Positions 1 to 8,260 of a stretch of DNA of 64,000 nt are shown here, in pieces. Position 1 is the stretch's first letter. The number at the start of each line of letters is the position of its first letter. The stretch spans positions 1 through 64,000 of the forward strand of contig NZ_JADILO010000003.1 in NCBI RefSeq assembly GCF_015278125.1. Direction: 5' to 3'. The notes beneath the pieces are model-generated. The model was not told where the DNA came from. It saw only the letters and a program-made list of their open reading frames with translations, and made no database searches. The position numbers and the translations under genes are program-made. The stretch comes from Vibrio fluminensis. Lineage in GTDB: Bacteria; Pseudomonadota; Gammaproteobacteria; Enterobacterales; Vibrionaceae.

Positions 1-56
1 TGTTCCATCGTTACCATTTCCAGTTCGTATTGTTGCGGAGTCGGTTCTTGAAGCAT
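1..56 (-). CDS. Transposase N-terminus, cut by the window edge
   Basis: An open frame starts with ATG at 56 on the minus strand and runs off the left edge. Only 18 residues are visible, beginning MLQEPTPQQYELEMVTME. From memory this N-terminus resembles IS1182/IS5-like DDE transposases, which start with a P-x-Q-Y-E-x-E-M-V-T pattern before a V-P-x-D-H-L motif. The upstream segment contains an inverted repeat (GAGTATC 61-67 / GATACTC 76-82) that may belong to the end of the element. No good ribosome binding site is visible. Family assignment from so few residues is tentative. Confidence 0.45.
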   Translation of the reverse strand, partial: MLQEPTPQQYELEMVTME

Positions 57-92
57 ATCGGAGTATCCATATTTCGATACTCCTATTAGATC

Positions 93-120
93 AAAGGTCT
101 AGCTCAAAAGCTAGACCTTT
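93..120. terminator. 12-bp perfect hairpin downstream of nupC
   Basis: AAAGGTCTAGCT, loop CAAA, AGCTAGACCTTT, followed by GTC. It lies between the transposase start and the nupC stop and could act in either direction. A near-identical hairpin recurs at 5216-5243. Confidence 0.5.
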
Positions 121-132
121 GTCAGCAGTCTG

Positions 133-156
133 AAGCGCCATCAGTGATGGCGCTTT
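133..156. terminator. Hairpin terminator at nupC 3' end
   Basis: AAGCGCCATCA / TGATGGCGCTT stem with a T-tract on the plus side. It sits 23 bp beyond the nupC stop codon. Confidence 0.55.
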
Positions 157-178
157 TGATAAATACTCATTCACGAGC

Positions 179-1387
179 TTATAAAAGAATAAAGATGCCC
201 GCTAAACAAGCACTCATTAAGTTAGCTAGTGTACCAGCAGCTACCGCTTTAAGACCTAAGTTCGCCACTTCAGAGCGACGTTCTGGTGCAATGACACCAA
301 TTGAACCTAGCTGAATCGCAATGGAACCAATATTGGCAAAACCACACAGTGCAAACGTGATGATGACTTGTGAGTGCTCTGATAGCAGTTGTTTATGTTC
401 AACAAAGTCGATGAACGCCACAAACTCATTCATCACCACTTTTTGACCAATATACGAGCCCGCCATAAGCACTTCATTTGAAGGAACACCAATTACCCAA
501 GCCAAAGGAGCAAACAAGTAACCGAACACACCTTGTAGTGTGATGCCTGTAAGACCAACTAACTCACCTAAGCTCTCAAGACCGGTATTCACCATCGCAA
601 TCACAGACACGAATGCAATCAGCATAGTACCTACTGCGACGGCTACTTTCATACCGTTCATTGCACCGCTTGCTAATGCATCGATGACATTAGAGTCTTG
701 AGCTTTATCCATTTCAATATCGGATTGGTCGACTGGCGTACCACGTTCAGGAACGATGATTTTCGCCATCATCAAGCTACCTGGCGCTGCCATAAAACTT
801 GCTGCGATTAGGTATTTCAGATCGACACCAAGACCTGCATAACCGCCTAGTACACTACCCGCTACTGACGCCATGCCACCAGCCATAACAGCGAACAATT
901 CAGAGCGAGTCATACGAGAAAGAAAAGGACGAACTAAAAGAGGTGATTCACCTTGAGAAAGGAAGATATTGCCCGTAGCAACTAAAGATTCTGCTTTACT
1001 CGTGCCGAGGAATTTTTGAATAGCACCACCGATGAATTCGATAACGCGTTGCATGATACCGAGGTAGTAAAGCGCTGAGATAACCGCACTAAAGAAGATA
1101 ATAATAGGAAGGACGCGGACAGCGAAGATAAAACCAGTATTAGCGAGATCGCCAAAAAGAAATTTGATGCCTTCATCGGCAAAAGAGAGAAGACTGGCAA
1201 CACCACCACTTAAACTGGCTAACGCTGCTTGCCCCCACGGGAAATAAAGAACCAAGGCGGCGAAACCAACCTGTAATAGCATCGCTCGCGATACCGTTTT
1301 CCAATTGATCGCCTTACGGCTCTCTGACAACAGTACTGCACATCCAACAAGAACGAGGATACCGATTAAACCAAAAATCACATTCAC
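179..1387 (-). CDS. nupC: Concentrative nucleoside transporter, NupC (CNT) family
   Basis: 402 aa inner-membrane carrier of about ten hydrophobic segments, close to E. coli NupC in length. CNT proteins import nucleosides with H+ or Na+. Family blocks visible are G-Q/E-S-P-L-L-V-R-P near residue 145, P-S-N-E-V-L-M followed by M-N-E-F-V near 300-320, and C-G-F-A-N-I-G-S-I near 350. The start is a GTG at 1387 preceded by AAGGTGATC, a good Shine-Dalgarno. It is monocistronic, with hairpins after the stop and LacI/PurR-type operators 150-200 bp upstream, so control by PurR or CytR is likely. Which nucleosides it prefers cannot be read from the sequence. Confidence 0.93.
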   Translation of the reverse strand: MNVIFGLIGILVLVGCAVLLSESRKAINWKTVSRAMLLQVGFAALVLYFPWGQAALASLSGGVASLLSFADEGIKFLFGDLANTGFIFAVRVLPIIIFFSAVISALYYLGIMQRVIEFIGGAIQKFLGTSKAESLVATGNIFLSQGESPLLVRPFLSRMTRSELFAVMAGGMASVAGSVLGGYAGLGVDLKYLIAASFMAAPGSLMMAKIIVPERGTPVDQSDIEMDKAQDSNVIDALASGAMNGMKVAVAVGTMLIAFVSVIAMVNTGLESLGELVGLTGITLQGVFGYLFAPLAWVIGVPSNEVLMAGSYIGQKVVMNEFVAFIDFVEHKQLLSEHSQVIITFALCGFANIGSIAIQLGSIGVIAPERRSEVANLGLKAVAAGTLANLMSACLAGIFILL

Positions 1388-1538
1388 TAAAGATCACCTT
1401 TACAAGCATTGAATTAACAGCTGGTCCTGTCCTTGGGGTCATTCACTCGTCCATGTGACGGCTTGTATTGGTAGGGTTTTTGCCCATAACCGGGCGGCAA
1501 GTATAGCGATAGATACGAGACATTCATCACATATTTTT

Positions 1539-1583
1539 ACGCAAACGTTCAAGCGTTCATTAATTAAACAAGCAAACGTTTGT
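1539..1583 (-). promoter_or_regulatory. Two PurR/LacI-type operators upstream of nupC
   Basis: ACGCAAACGTTCAAGCGT (1539-1556) and GCAAACGTTTGT (1572-1583) match the PurR consensus core GCAAACGTTTGC closely. They lie upstream of the nupC GTG. The same core recurs at 8191 and 10815. CytR would be the alternative LacI-family owner. Confidence 0.6.
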
Positions 1584-1765
1584 CTATTTATTGGCCGATT
1601 GCAAAATTTATGGAATCACGATCACACCGCAGAAAGAAACACAACTAAATGCATATAAAAATTGGCAAGAAAATAACTTTGTTTCTACCTTTAAAGAAGT
1701 TCAAGAATAACTCCTCGCGTTCTAACTACGTCAGATTGGCTTTAAATATATACAACAACCTTCTT

Positions 1766-1792
1766 CCCCGCTCCGTGCGGGGTCTTTTTTTT
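1766..1792 (+). terminator. Strong rho-independent terminator
   Basis: CCCCGC-TCC-GTGCGGGG-type stem followed by eight T. No convincing plus-strand gene lies just upstream, so it may end a short untranslated transcript that begins in the nupC upstream region. Confidence 0.65.
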
Positions 1793-1908
1793 GGCAGCTG
1801 CCAACCATAATCACCAGAAATTTCTGTGACTTGGGGCCATAGAACCAAAACCATTTTGATGCTATTTTGCCCAATAGTAGCGAATCCGCCGACTGAAGGT
1901 GAAGTGTC

Positions 1909-2130
1909 ATGAGAATTGAAAACGCGATCTACCAGCCTCATATTCAGCAAAATTTGAAAGCGGCAACTAAGTTCATTGATCAAAGCTTGCAAAATCAAGG
2001 CGGACACCTAACGGCATCTTTAAATCAACACAACCAAATTCAAATACGCAACGAGGACGGTGTGGTAGTAAAAACCTACCAAGGTGAAAATGTCGTGCGT
2101 AAAATGCACCGTATTGATGAGTATGTTTAA
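1909..2130 (+). CDS. Small conserved-type hypothetical protein
   Basis: 73 aa, no signal peptide or membrane segment, with start ATG preceded by GAAGGTGAAG. The N-terminal half looks helical (K-A-A-T-K-F-I-D-Q-S-L), followed by alternating hydrophobic strands and a Y-x-G-E-x-V-V motif near the C-terminus. The architecture faintly recalls FlaG-like proteins (helix, then a V-V-K-x-Y/I strand), but the conserved FlaG residues are not clear and no flagellar genes are near. Function not recognised. Confidence 0.65.
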   Translation: MRIENAIYQPHIQQNLKAATKFIDQSLQNQGGHLTASLNQHNQIQIRNEDGVVVKTYQGENVVRKMHRIDEYV

Positions 2131-2314
2131 GCAGCTTTAGATTTTGTTCCTACAATGCTGAGTTTTTTCCTCAAAAGCGCTGATTGCCCGCTGATAGCCA
2201 AGTAATGAACACTATTGAACCCAATATTTTTTTGTGCGAGCCAGTTGGTACTTAAAACGATTAAACCAACGTATGGCAAAGAACCAAACGTTGGGAGTCA
2301 CTCTTAAATGCGAA

Positions 2315-2506
2315 TTAATCTTCGCCTATTGCATTTTTAATTTTCTGATCTGTCTTATATTGGCTTAAAGCATATACCGACCAAATCGCTGCTGGTATCC
2401 AGCCTATCAATGTAATTTGAAGCACCAAACATACAATCCCTGCTATCGGTCTTCCAATTGTGAAAAATTGAAACCAAGGAAGAAGTAACGCTAGTAGTAA
2501 TCTCAT
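2315..2506 (-). CDS. YqaE/Pmp3-family small membrane protein
   Basis: 63 aa with two hydrophobic helices separated by a short polar loop, and the family block G-W-I-P-A-A-I-W-x-x-Y-A near residues 35-47. Pmp3/YqaE (UPF0057) proteins are tiny membrane proteins linked to membrane potential and salt or stress responses in yeast, plants and bacteria. It is longer than the usual 50-55 residues by a charged tail (Y-K-T-D-Q-K). The start has a good Shine-Dalgarno (AAGGAA). It stands alone. Confidence 0.75.
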   Translation of the reverse strand: MRLLLALLLPWFQFFTIGRPIAGIVCLVLQITLIGWIPAAIWSVYALSQYKTDQKIKNAIGED

Positions 2507-2933
2507 TGAAATTTCCTTATTAAATATTTGATTCTACGTAAGAATTTAAATGTTGATTTCTATTACTGTTTATAAACCACTCTAGAAATCGTAGCCATAT
2601 GAGTCTGCGACTTAAGTTTTTTGAGTGCAAATTTCGCATACGCCAGTCAAGTGGTGAACAAGCCGACCAGTCAACTTAATTAGCCACCTTAAACGCTCAA
2701 CAAAACCAACCAAAAATGCCGAATGTTTATCAGTCCAATCTAAACGTTTTATAAATTTAATTCAACGTACGCGAAACTTTGATTGAAAACTCACCCCAAT
2801 CTGACGCAATAAAGACAATAATCTTTGCTTATTATAACGTCGTCAATCGCTTCTTTCGGTTGTAATTTTAGGTGCCATTAGATATCAGTGCGGCATTCAC
2901 CGGGCTTACAGTAAATTACAACCCACAGGCAAA
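2507..2933. other. Non-coding interval with an 11-bp inverted repeat
   Basis: No convincing ORF in 427 bp. It holds a perfect inverted repeat, GGTTGTAATTT (2858-2868) and AAATTACAACC (2913-2923), with 44 nt between, immediately 3' of the YkgJ-like gene. There is no T-tract. The repeat could be the end of an old cassette or element, or a weak terminator. Confidence 0.4.
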
Positions 2934-3248
2934 TCACCCCTTAATAACTGGACTGATATATTTATCGCGCTCATCTAAACATTCATACGAAGCCATTTCA
3001 AATTCACGACATATCCAAGGACGATTTTCATAAATTGTACACATTAAACTGTCTCTATCTAAAGCAGCACACCAACCATCATTTAAACGCATCATTGTCT
3101 CACCACCGTACTCATCACGTTTGATAAAGTGTTCTGGCACTCCCGTGTCAGAAATAATCATCACTTCAAGGCGACAACAGCATGCTTTACAGTTTGAGCA
3201 AGATACATTTGAGGACGAAGTGGGTAATGTGGTGATGGGTATGTTCAT
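2934..3248 (-). CDS. YkgJ-family cysteine-cluster protein
   Basis: 104 aa with the CxxCxACCC-type cluster (C-S-N-C-K-A-C-C-C near residues 17-25), then C at about 60 (W-C-A-A-L-D), C at about 70 (C-T-I-Y-E-N-R-P) and C-R-E-F. This is the UPF0153/YkgJ pattern, thought to bind zinc or a Fe-S cluster. The typical C-x-I-Y-x-x-R-P-x-x-C-R-x-F signature is complete. Biochemical role unknown. No operon partner is visible. Confidence 0.8.
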   Translation of the reverse strand: MNIPITTLPTSSSNVSCSNCKACCCRLEVMIISDTGVPEHFIKRDEYGGETMMRLNDGWCAALDRDSLMCTIYENRPWICREFEMASYECLDERDKYISPVIKG

Positions 3249-3496
3249 AAGTAGCTACAGTTTGGAGAATTGCACATGATACCGCAAATCAAGTACAAAC
3301 TACCTTTATTTCTGCGTTCGCTGACTTATGCAGCCATACGCTAAACTAAGTAACTAAAAAACCTGAGACCCAATTCCTTCAACTCAGATGGTATTTAATA
3401 GAGAAGACTTTCCCATTTTTTCAACGCTTTAGCTATTAGTCCTGCAAACACTGACTTACTGCTTTTTTAAACTCATCTAATTTACTTAAATGTTTG

Positions 3497-3973
3497 TTAG
3501 CACACAGCCGACAACGCAAGTTTAAACCCTTCATGTGTTGCTTTGAATCCAAGTTTTTCGTAGAACCTGATTGCATCAGGACGCTGCTTGTCACTTGTTA
3601 ACTGAGCGATTGTACAGCCTTTGCTTTTTGCTAGCTCGATAGCATGTGCAAACATTTGCTCGCCGAAACCTTGCCCTCGATAGTCACTATGGATTCGAAC
3701 ACCTTCGATAAGACAGCGCCAACTACCAATATGCGTCAGGTAAGGAATAAAGGTTATTTGAAGCATTCCGACTAGAGCGTTTTCCAGTTCTGCAACAAGT
3801 AACTCGTTGTTTGAGTCTTGTACAATCGCTTCGAACGCTTCAACATATGCACTATTCAACGGAACAGATGCATCTTCTCTTTTGCTACCAAGTGGGTCAT
3901 TTGAAAGCAAAGCCACAAGACTTTCCAAATCATCAAATTCAGCTGAACGATACTTTAATTCCAATTTATACAT
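3497..3973 (-). CDS. GNAT-family N-acetyltransferase
   Basis: 158 aa with the acetyl-CoA-binding motif A (V-R-I-H-S-D-Y-R-G-Q-G-F-G-E-Q-M, about residues 92-107) and motif B (D-A-I-R-F-Y-E-K-L-G-F-K, about 133-144). The acceptor substrate cannot be inferred. It is a complete single domain. An out-of-frame continuation at the 3' end looks protein-like (see rejected items). The AAGG just before the ATG is a weak ribosome binding site. Confidence 0.85.
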   Translation of the reverse strand: MYKLELKYRSAEFDDLESLVALLSNDPLGSKREDASVPLNSAYVEAFEAIVQDSNNELLVAELENALVGMLQITFIPYLTHIGSWRCLIEGVRIHSDYRGQGFGEQMFAHAIELAKSKGCTIAQLTSDKQRPDAIRFYEKLGFKATHEGFKLALSAVC

Positions 3974-4202
3974 CCTTATTACTTCTGACTGAGTTCTTAG
4001 ACCGAAAATTTCTTAATTAAAATACAGAATTATTCCGCTTAGTGAAAAAGATTAACTCACGCTCGTTATTTTTAGACAACTCGACTAACCGCAGGGCAAT
4101 AAACCACTACTCCTTGTTGGAATACGTAAGCAATTTAGCTTAACCTGCATGACCAATAATTTAAGGTTAACTATCGTGACTCAACATCTCTCAAAATCAA
4201 TG

Positions 4203-4233
4203 TTGACCTGTCTATAACTTCACAGTTTATAGT
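4203..4233 (+). promoter_or_regulatory. Promoter with 19-bp spacer and dyad (MerR-type geometry)
   Basis: TTGACC (4203-4208) and TATAGT (4228-4233) are separated by 19 bp. CTATAA (4212-4217) and TTATAG (4227-4232) form a dyad within and overlapping this spacer. Over-long spacers with a dyad are the hallmark of MerR-family activation. It lies about 60 bp upstream of the hydrolase gene. No merR-type gene is in the neighbourhood. Confidence 0.4.
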
Positions 4234-4291
4234 GACTATATTGATAGAAAGGGGCTTGATATGAGCCCTCATAAGTTAGCAGAGAGAAACT

Positions 4292-5173
4292 ATGAAACGT
4301 TTAATTTTAGCGGTGACATTATTCGTAATCATGTCATTAAATAGCATGATGGCTTTAGCGAGCAATACTGCCATTAGGTATGGAGCGGCGATTGCGAATG
4401 ATGGTGAAAGAATCGCTTATAGCGTGACTGAGGGCGGCGAGACGGCGCTTATCTTCATTCACGGCTGGAGTTTAGATAGCAGACTTTGGCAAAACCAGAT
4501 TGGCTACTTTACAAAAAAATACAAAGTAATCACCATGGATTTAGCTGGGCATGGAAATTCATCATTCAACCGAGAAGAGTTCACTATGCTCTCTTTTGCG
4601 AATGACATTAAAGCGGTTATTGAAAAAGAAAAGCTCGACTCTGTCATCTTGGTTGGGCACTCGATGGCAGGCGGAGTTATCGCTGAAGCAGCCAAATTAA
4701 TGCCGAATAAAGTGATTGGTATTATTGGTGTCGATACCTCACAGAACGTGGGAATAGAGCTGTCACAAGCCGACCTTGACCTAATGACCAAACCGTTTGA
4801 AGATAACTTTCACGATGGAATGACCGCATTCGTCAAAGGCGCGTTACCACCAGACGTCGATGAAAAGTTACTTTATTGGGTAACGGAAGATATGGCGTCT
4901 GCACCACCCACTATCGCCATTAACCAATTTCGTCATTACTTAGGTCAATATGTCAGCGGTGAAGCAAGCCGAGTGTATGAAAGTGTTAATGTGCCCGTAG
5001 TCCTTGTGAATGCTCGGTTGTGGCCGACGAATTCGGAAGAAAATAGCAAACACATTAAAGACTACAGCATCTATTATATTGAAGACTCTGGGCACTTCCC
5101 TATGCTAGAAAAACCGAATGAGTTCAACGAAACTCTGATGGAAGCAATTAAGTCTGTAGAGTCATCATCTTGA
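4292..5173 (+). CDS. Exported alpha/beta-hydrolase
   Basis: 293 aa with an N-terminal signal peptide (M-K-R-L-I-L-A-V-T-L..., cleavage probably near A-L-A-S at 22-24). The fold shows the oxyanion H-G-W-S (57-60), the nucleophile elbow G-H-S-M-A-G with Ser124, and a catalytic His268 in S-G-H-F-P. At the usual acid position after strand 7 the sequence reads V-N-A-R-L-W, without Asp. Asp148 (G-V-D-T, after strand 6) may serve instead, as in haloalkane dehalogenase-like relatives. It probably acts in the periplasm on an ester or similar small substrate. It is preceded by an unusual 19-bp-spacer promoter and followed by two hairpins shared with the convergent guaD. Confidence 0.85.
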   Translation: MKRLILAVTLFVIMSLNSMMALASNTAIRYGAAIANDGERIAYSVTEGGETALIFIHGWSLDSRLWQNQIGYFTKKYKVITMDLAGHGNSSFNREEFTMLSFANDIKAVIEKEKLDSVILVGHSMAGGVIAEAAKLMPNKVIGIIGVDTSQNVGIELSQADLDLMTKPFEDNFHDGMTAFVKGALPPDVDEKLLYWVTEDMASAPPTIAINQFRHYLGQYVSGEASRVYESVNVPVVLVNARLWPTNSEENSKHIKDYSIYYIEDSGHFPMLEKPNEFNETLMEAIKSVESSS

Positions 5174-5190
5174 CGTGAGTGACTAGGAGT

Positions 5191-5243
5191 GCCCAATTTC
5201 ATTGGGCCTATTCACAAAGGTCTAGCCCAATGGCTAGACCTTT
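5191..5243. terminator. Double hairpin between convergent hydrolase and guaD
   Basis: GCCCAAT-TTC-ATTGGGC (5191-5207), then AAAGGTCTAGCC-CAAT-GGCTAGACCTTT (5216-5243). The second is almost the same as the hairpin at 93-120. It serves both converging genes. Confidence 0.65.
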
Positions 5244-5247
5244 GTCG

Positions 5248-6627
5248 TTATATAACGCGTTTCCCTTGCACCCAAACTTGCTGGATATTCTCTTTTTGCG
5301 CTAAGCAGACGATTTTTTCTAGAATATCACGTGGCGTGTCAAACTCCGGCCAAATGCGTAGGTTGCCAATCAATGGGCTCGCTTCAAGCACGAGAGCATC
5401 AAAATGATGCTTGGCGCTCAATACGCCTGTTCTGGCATCAAGCACTTTCGCACCACCAGCGGTTGCCATCCAGAACGCTTCAACAAAACTGATGCGAGCG
5501 TTAGCGGTACCACGCTCACCTGCCGCCAAATTGACATCAACACCCTCTTCACGCACACGTGAATGAGCGACCGCGTCAAAGGCTGCGCGGAAAATAGAAG
5601 GCGATGGTGCGCCAGCAATGTCGCTTCCCAAACCAATTTGTACACCGCTATCGAGCAGTTCTCGGGTTCGCATTGCTGCATTAGCAAAGAACATGTTAGA
5701 GAGTGGGCAGTGAGCGATACCCGCGTTAAATTGCTTGATCAACTCAACATCTTGCTCGGTTAAAAAGATCGAATGTGCCAACACTGATTTGTTATTTAAC
5801 AAACCCGCATCCGCATAGATTTGAACATCACTCATGCCATAGTGCTGTAAGGCATAATCACGCGCCCAATCACTTTCAGAGCAATGGGTTTGCATGTGCA
5901 GATCGTATTTTTGTACTAAAGATCCAAGCTTATTGAGCATCTCAGGAGTGCAGCTTGGTACGAAACGCGGCGTAATCACCGGGCTGACCAGACCACTATC
6001 ATTACCTTGCAGGGTAAATACGTTACTAACAAAGGCTTCAGTCTCAGCAAACGCTTGAGCAATGTCATTTTCACGATAAAAATCTGGGCACTGCTCAACA
6101 TTATCCATGTTGATTTTACCGACATAGGCGCGTTGACCAAGGTCCAAACAGGTTTTTGCCAGCAACTCGGTCGATTCGCGATGAATCGACGCGAAATAAA
6201 CCGCACTAGTCGTTCCGTTTGCCAACAAAGTTTTGGTCACATCTTGATAGATAGACTGCGCAAACTCGACGTCTTGATAACGATTTTCCAACGGGAACGT
6301 GTAGTTTTGTAACCAATCATAGAGCGGCAAGTCTAACCCTTTACCTGCTTGCGGCCATTGTGGCGCGTGACAATGCAGGTCCACTAAGCCCGGCATCAAA
6401 TATTGACCTTGACGTAATGTTTGCAGTTTGCCTTGTTCTGCTAATACGTTCAGCAGTGTTTGATACGAAGGGTGTTCAGTCGTGAAGGTGGCATCAATAT
6501 CACCATCCAGATTAACCAAAATGAGGTAATCACGAATGAACTCAAACTCGCCTTTAATCGGTGTATGAAACGTATCGCCGACAATCGCAAACTGGATATT
6601 ATCAATGTTATAGATTGGTGTGTTCAT
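5248..6627 (-). CDS. guaD: Guanine deaminase
   Basis: 459 aa amidohydrolase converting guanine to xanthine plus ammonia. Metal and active-site motifs are visible: P-G-L-V-D-L-H-C-H-A-P-Q near residue 75-86 (HxH), Q-T-H-C-S-E near 245, L-A-H-S near 285 and G-L-G-S-D-I-A-G-A near 340 (metal Asp). It begins two bases after the permease stop (6630), so both are in one operon, giving uptake plus deamination of purine bases. A PurR-type box lies upstream of the operon. Confidence 0.95.
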   Translation of the reverse strand: MNTPIYNIDNIQFAIVGDTFHTPIKGEFEFIRDYLILVNLDGDIDATFTTEHPSYQTLLNVLAEQGKLQTLRQGQYLMPGLVDLHCHAPQWPQAGKGLDLPLYDWLQNYTFPLENRYQDVEFAQSIYQDVTKTLLANGTTSAVYFASIHRESTELLAKTCLDLGQRAYVGKINMDNVEQCPDFYRENDIAQAFAETEAFVSNVFTLQGNDSGLVSPVITPRFVPSCTPEMLNKLGSLVQKYDLHMQTHCSESDWARDYALQHYGMSDVQIYADAGLLNNKSVLAHSIFLTEQDVELIKQFNAGIAHCPLSNMFFANAAMRTRELLDSGVQIGLGSDIAGAPSPSIFRAAFDAVAHSRVREEGVDVNLAAGERGTANARISFVEAFWMATAGGAKVLDARTGVLSAKHHFDALVLEASPLIGNLRIWPEFDTPRDILEKIVCLAQKENIQQVWVQGKRVI

Positions 6628-6629
6628 TA

Positions 6630-7961
6630 TTATGCTTCACTCTCAACTGGCGTTTCATTTACTACGCGATCTTCAGGAAGAACAAAGTTCAGGATTACCG
6701 CGGCTAAAGCACCGATCGCAATACCCGAGTTAACCAGGTAACCCACCAACTCCGGCAAGGCATAAACCAGCTCACGCGGCATTAAAACGGCGCCAAGTGA
6801 CAGCATAATTGGCAAACCTACTACCAGCATATTGCGCTCAGACAACTGAATGTTTTGGATAACACGGAAGCCATTCATCGCTATCACCACACAGATCACC
6901 GAGAAGATCCCTGAGATAACCGCATGAGGAATCGAAGCAATTAAGCTAGTCAGTTTTGGCATTAAACCCAACACCAACAGGATAAAACCACCCGCAATAA
7001 TCGCGCGGCGTGAAGCAACACCCGTTACAGCAATAATGCCCGCATTCGTTGAGTAACCAGTCACTGGGCTACCACCTAGCAGTGAGCAAAGGAAATGACC
7101 TGCCGCTTCGCCCGTTGCACCACGGTTAAGACGCTCATCTTCAAGCTCAACGCCAGTTACAGCACTCACCGCACACCAAGTACCGGTTGTCTCAACCAGA
7201 ACAATCATTGAGATAAATAGCATGGTCATGATCGCAATAGGATCAAACGTCAGTTCGCCAAATGGTAGCAGAGTCGGCAATTGTACCCACGCCGCTTTAG
7301 CTACCGATGAAAAGTCACTCATACCGTAGAAGGTCGCTGCAATCGTACCCAGAATAATCGCACCCAAGACCGAAGTTAAACGCAGCCAATGCAAACGCTT
7401 GTGCATACAACCAAGTAGGATAAAGCTACACAGTGAAACAATGCTCACTAAGGCAATAACAATGTTTTGGTTCGCCTGCTCGCCGCTATAAATGCCATTA
7501 AAAGCAACGGGTAGCAGTGAAATTCCCACAACGATAATCACCGTGCCACCAACAATAGGGGGAACAAATTTACGTACCAGTTTACTAAATATGTTCAGAG
7601 GCTTACCTAACAGAGCCACGAAAATCGCCACTGGAATCAAGGCACCATACACTGCGCCCATTCCGAGAGTTTTACCAATCGCAGCGACGGCACCAATAGG
7701 AATGTAAGAAGGTCCTTGCATCACCGGTAGCTTTAATAAACCGCGTGATTGAATAATGGTAGCAAGACCGGCGACAACAAACGTCATCTGAATCAAAGAT
7801 GAAGTATCCGCGACCGTTAACGACAGCAAACTCGCAAGAATAATTGGCACAATGTAGAGATCCATCGCCAGTACGTGCTGAGCACCCAAAGAGAGCGAGC
7901 GAGGGATAGAAATTTTTTCATCAATGTTCGTGGTTGATTGATTAGCTTGGTGAGTATTCAT
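6630..7961 (-). CDS. NCS2 nucleobase permease (uracil/xanthine type)
   Basis: About 443 aa inner-membrane transporter with 12 or more hydrophobic segments. NCS2 landmarks: Q-G-P-S-Y-I-P-I-G-A near TM3, a V-E-T-T-G-T-W block near TM8 and the signature G-Y-S-T-N-A-G-I-I-A-V-T-G-V-A-S-R. Coupling to guanine deaminase suggests a purine substrate (guanine, xanthine or hypoxanthine). I take ATG at 7961; an in-frame GTG at 7997 would add 12 residues and neither has a strong Shine-Dalgarno. It is first gene of the permease-guaD operon, with a PurR box about 230 bp upstream. Confidence 0.88.
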   Translation of the reverse strand: MNTHQANQSTTNIDEKISIPRSLSLGAQHVLAMDLYIVPIILASLLSLTVADTSSLIQMTFVVAGLATIIQSRGLLKLPVMQGPSYIPIGAVAAIGKTLGMGAVYGALIPVAIFVALLGKPLNIFSKLVRKFVPPIVGGTVIIVVGISLLPVAFNGIYSGEQANQNIVIALVSIVSLCSFILLGCMHKRLHWLRLTSVLGAIILGTIAATFYGMSDFSSVAKAAWVQLPTLLPFGELTFDPIAIMTMLFISMIVLVETTGTWCAVSAVTGVELEDERLNRGATGEAAGHFLCSLLGGSPVTGYSTNAGIIAVTGVASRRAIIAGGFILLVLGLMPKLTSLIASIPHAVISGIFSVICVVIAMNGFRVIQNIQLSERNMLVVGLPIMLSLGAVLMPRELVYALPELVGYLVNSGIAIGALAAVILNFVLPEDRVVNETPVESEA

Positions 7962-8188
7962 AAAAACTTGAGTACTTAGCGATTGGTAACTTTTCACTTA
8001 ACAAAGTTATCAACGGCAAATTTAGGTTGTACAAAGCCTGCATACGCTAATAAGCGACGCAAACCGTGAGTTTGTTTTTTTAGTTTTGGTGTTTCAAAAA
8101 TTGAGTCGATGGGATGCAAATGAGACGAAAAGTGTTATCAGCATCACCGTTTTTGATGTGCGGCTGATTCTAACGTAATATTTGCGTT

Positions 8189-8204
8189 GCGCAAACGTTT
8201 GCTC
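8189..8204 (-). promoter_or_regulatory. PurR box upstream of permease-guaD
   Basis: GCGCAAACGTTTGCTC contains the perfect palindrome GCAAACGTTTGC (8191-8202), the PurR core. Confidence 0.75.
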
Positions 8205-8260
8205 GATTAAATATTTTTATCGTAACTAACAATTCAAATCCATTACCCTGAAATAGAAAT

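Noticed and set aside
1559..1711. Start-less frame ending ...T-F-K-E-V-Q-E, plus strand, upstream of the 1766 terminator
   Set aside because: Protein-like composition but no start codon, AT-rich sequence favours such residues, and it overlaps the nupC operators.
3427..3515. Out-of-frame continuation after the GNAT stop (K-H-L-S-K-L-D-E-F-K-K-A-V on the minus strand)
   Set aside because: The GNAT domain is already complete and no frameshift is needed; there is no start or ribosome binding site for a separate gene.
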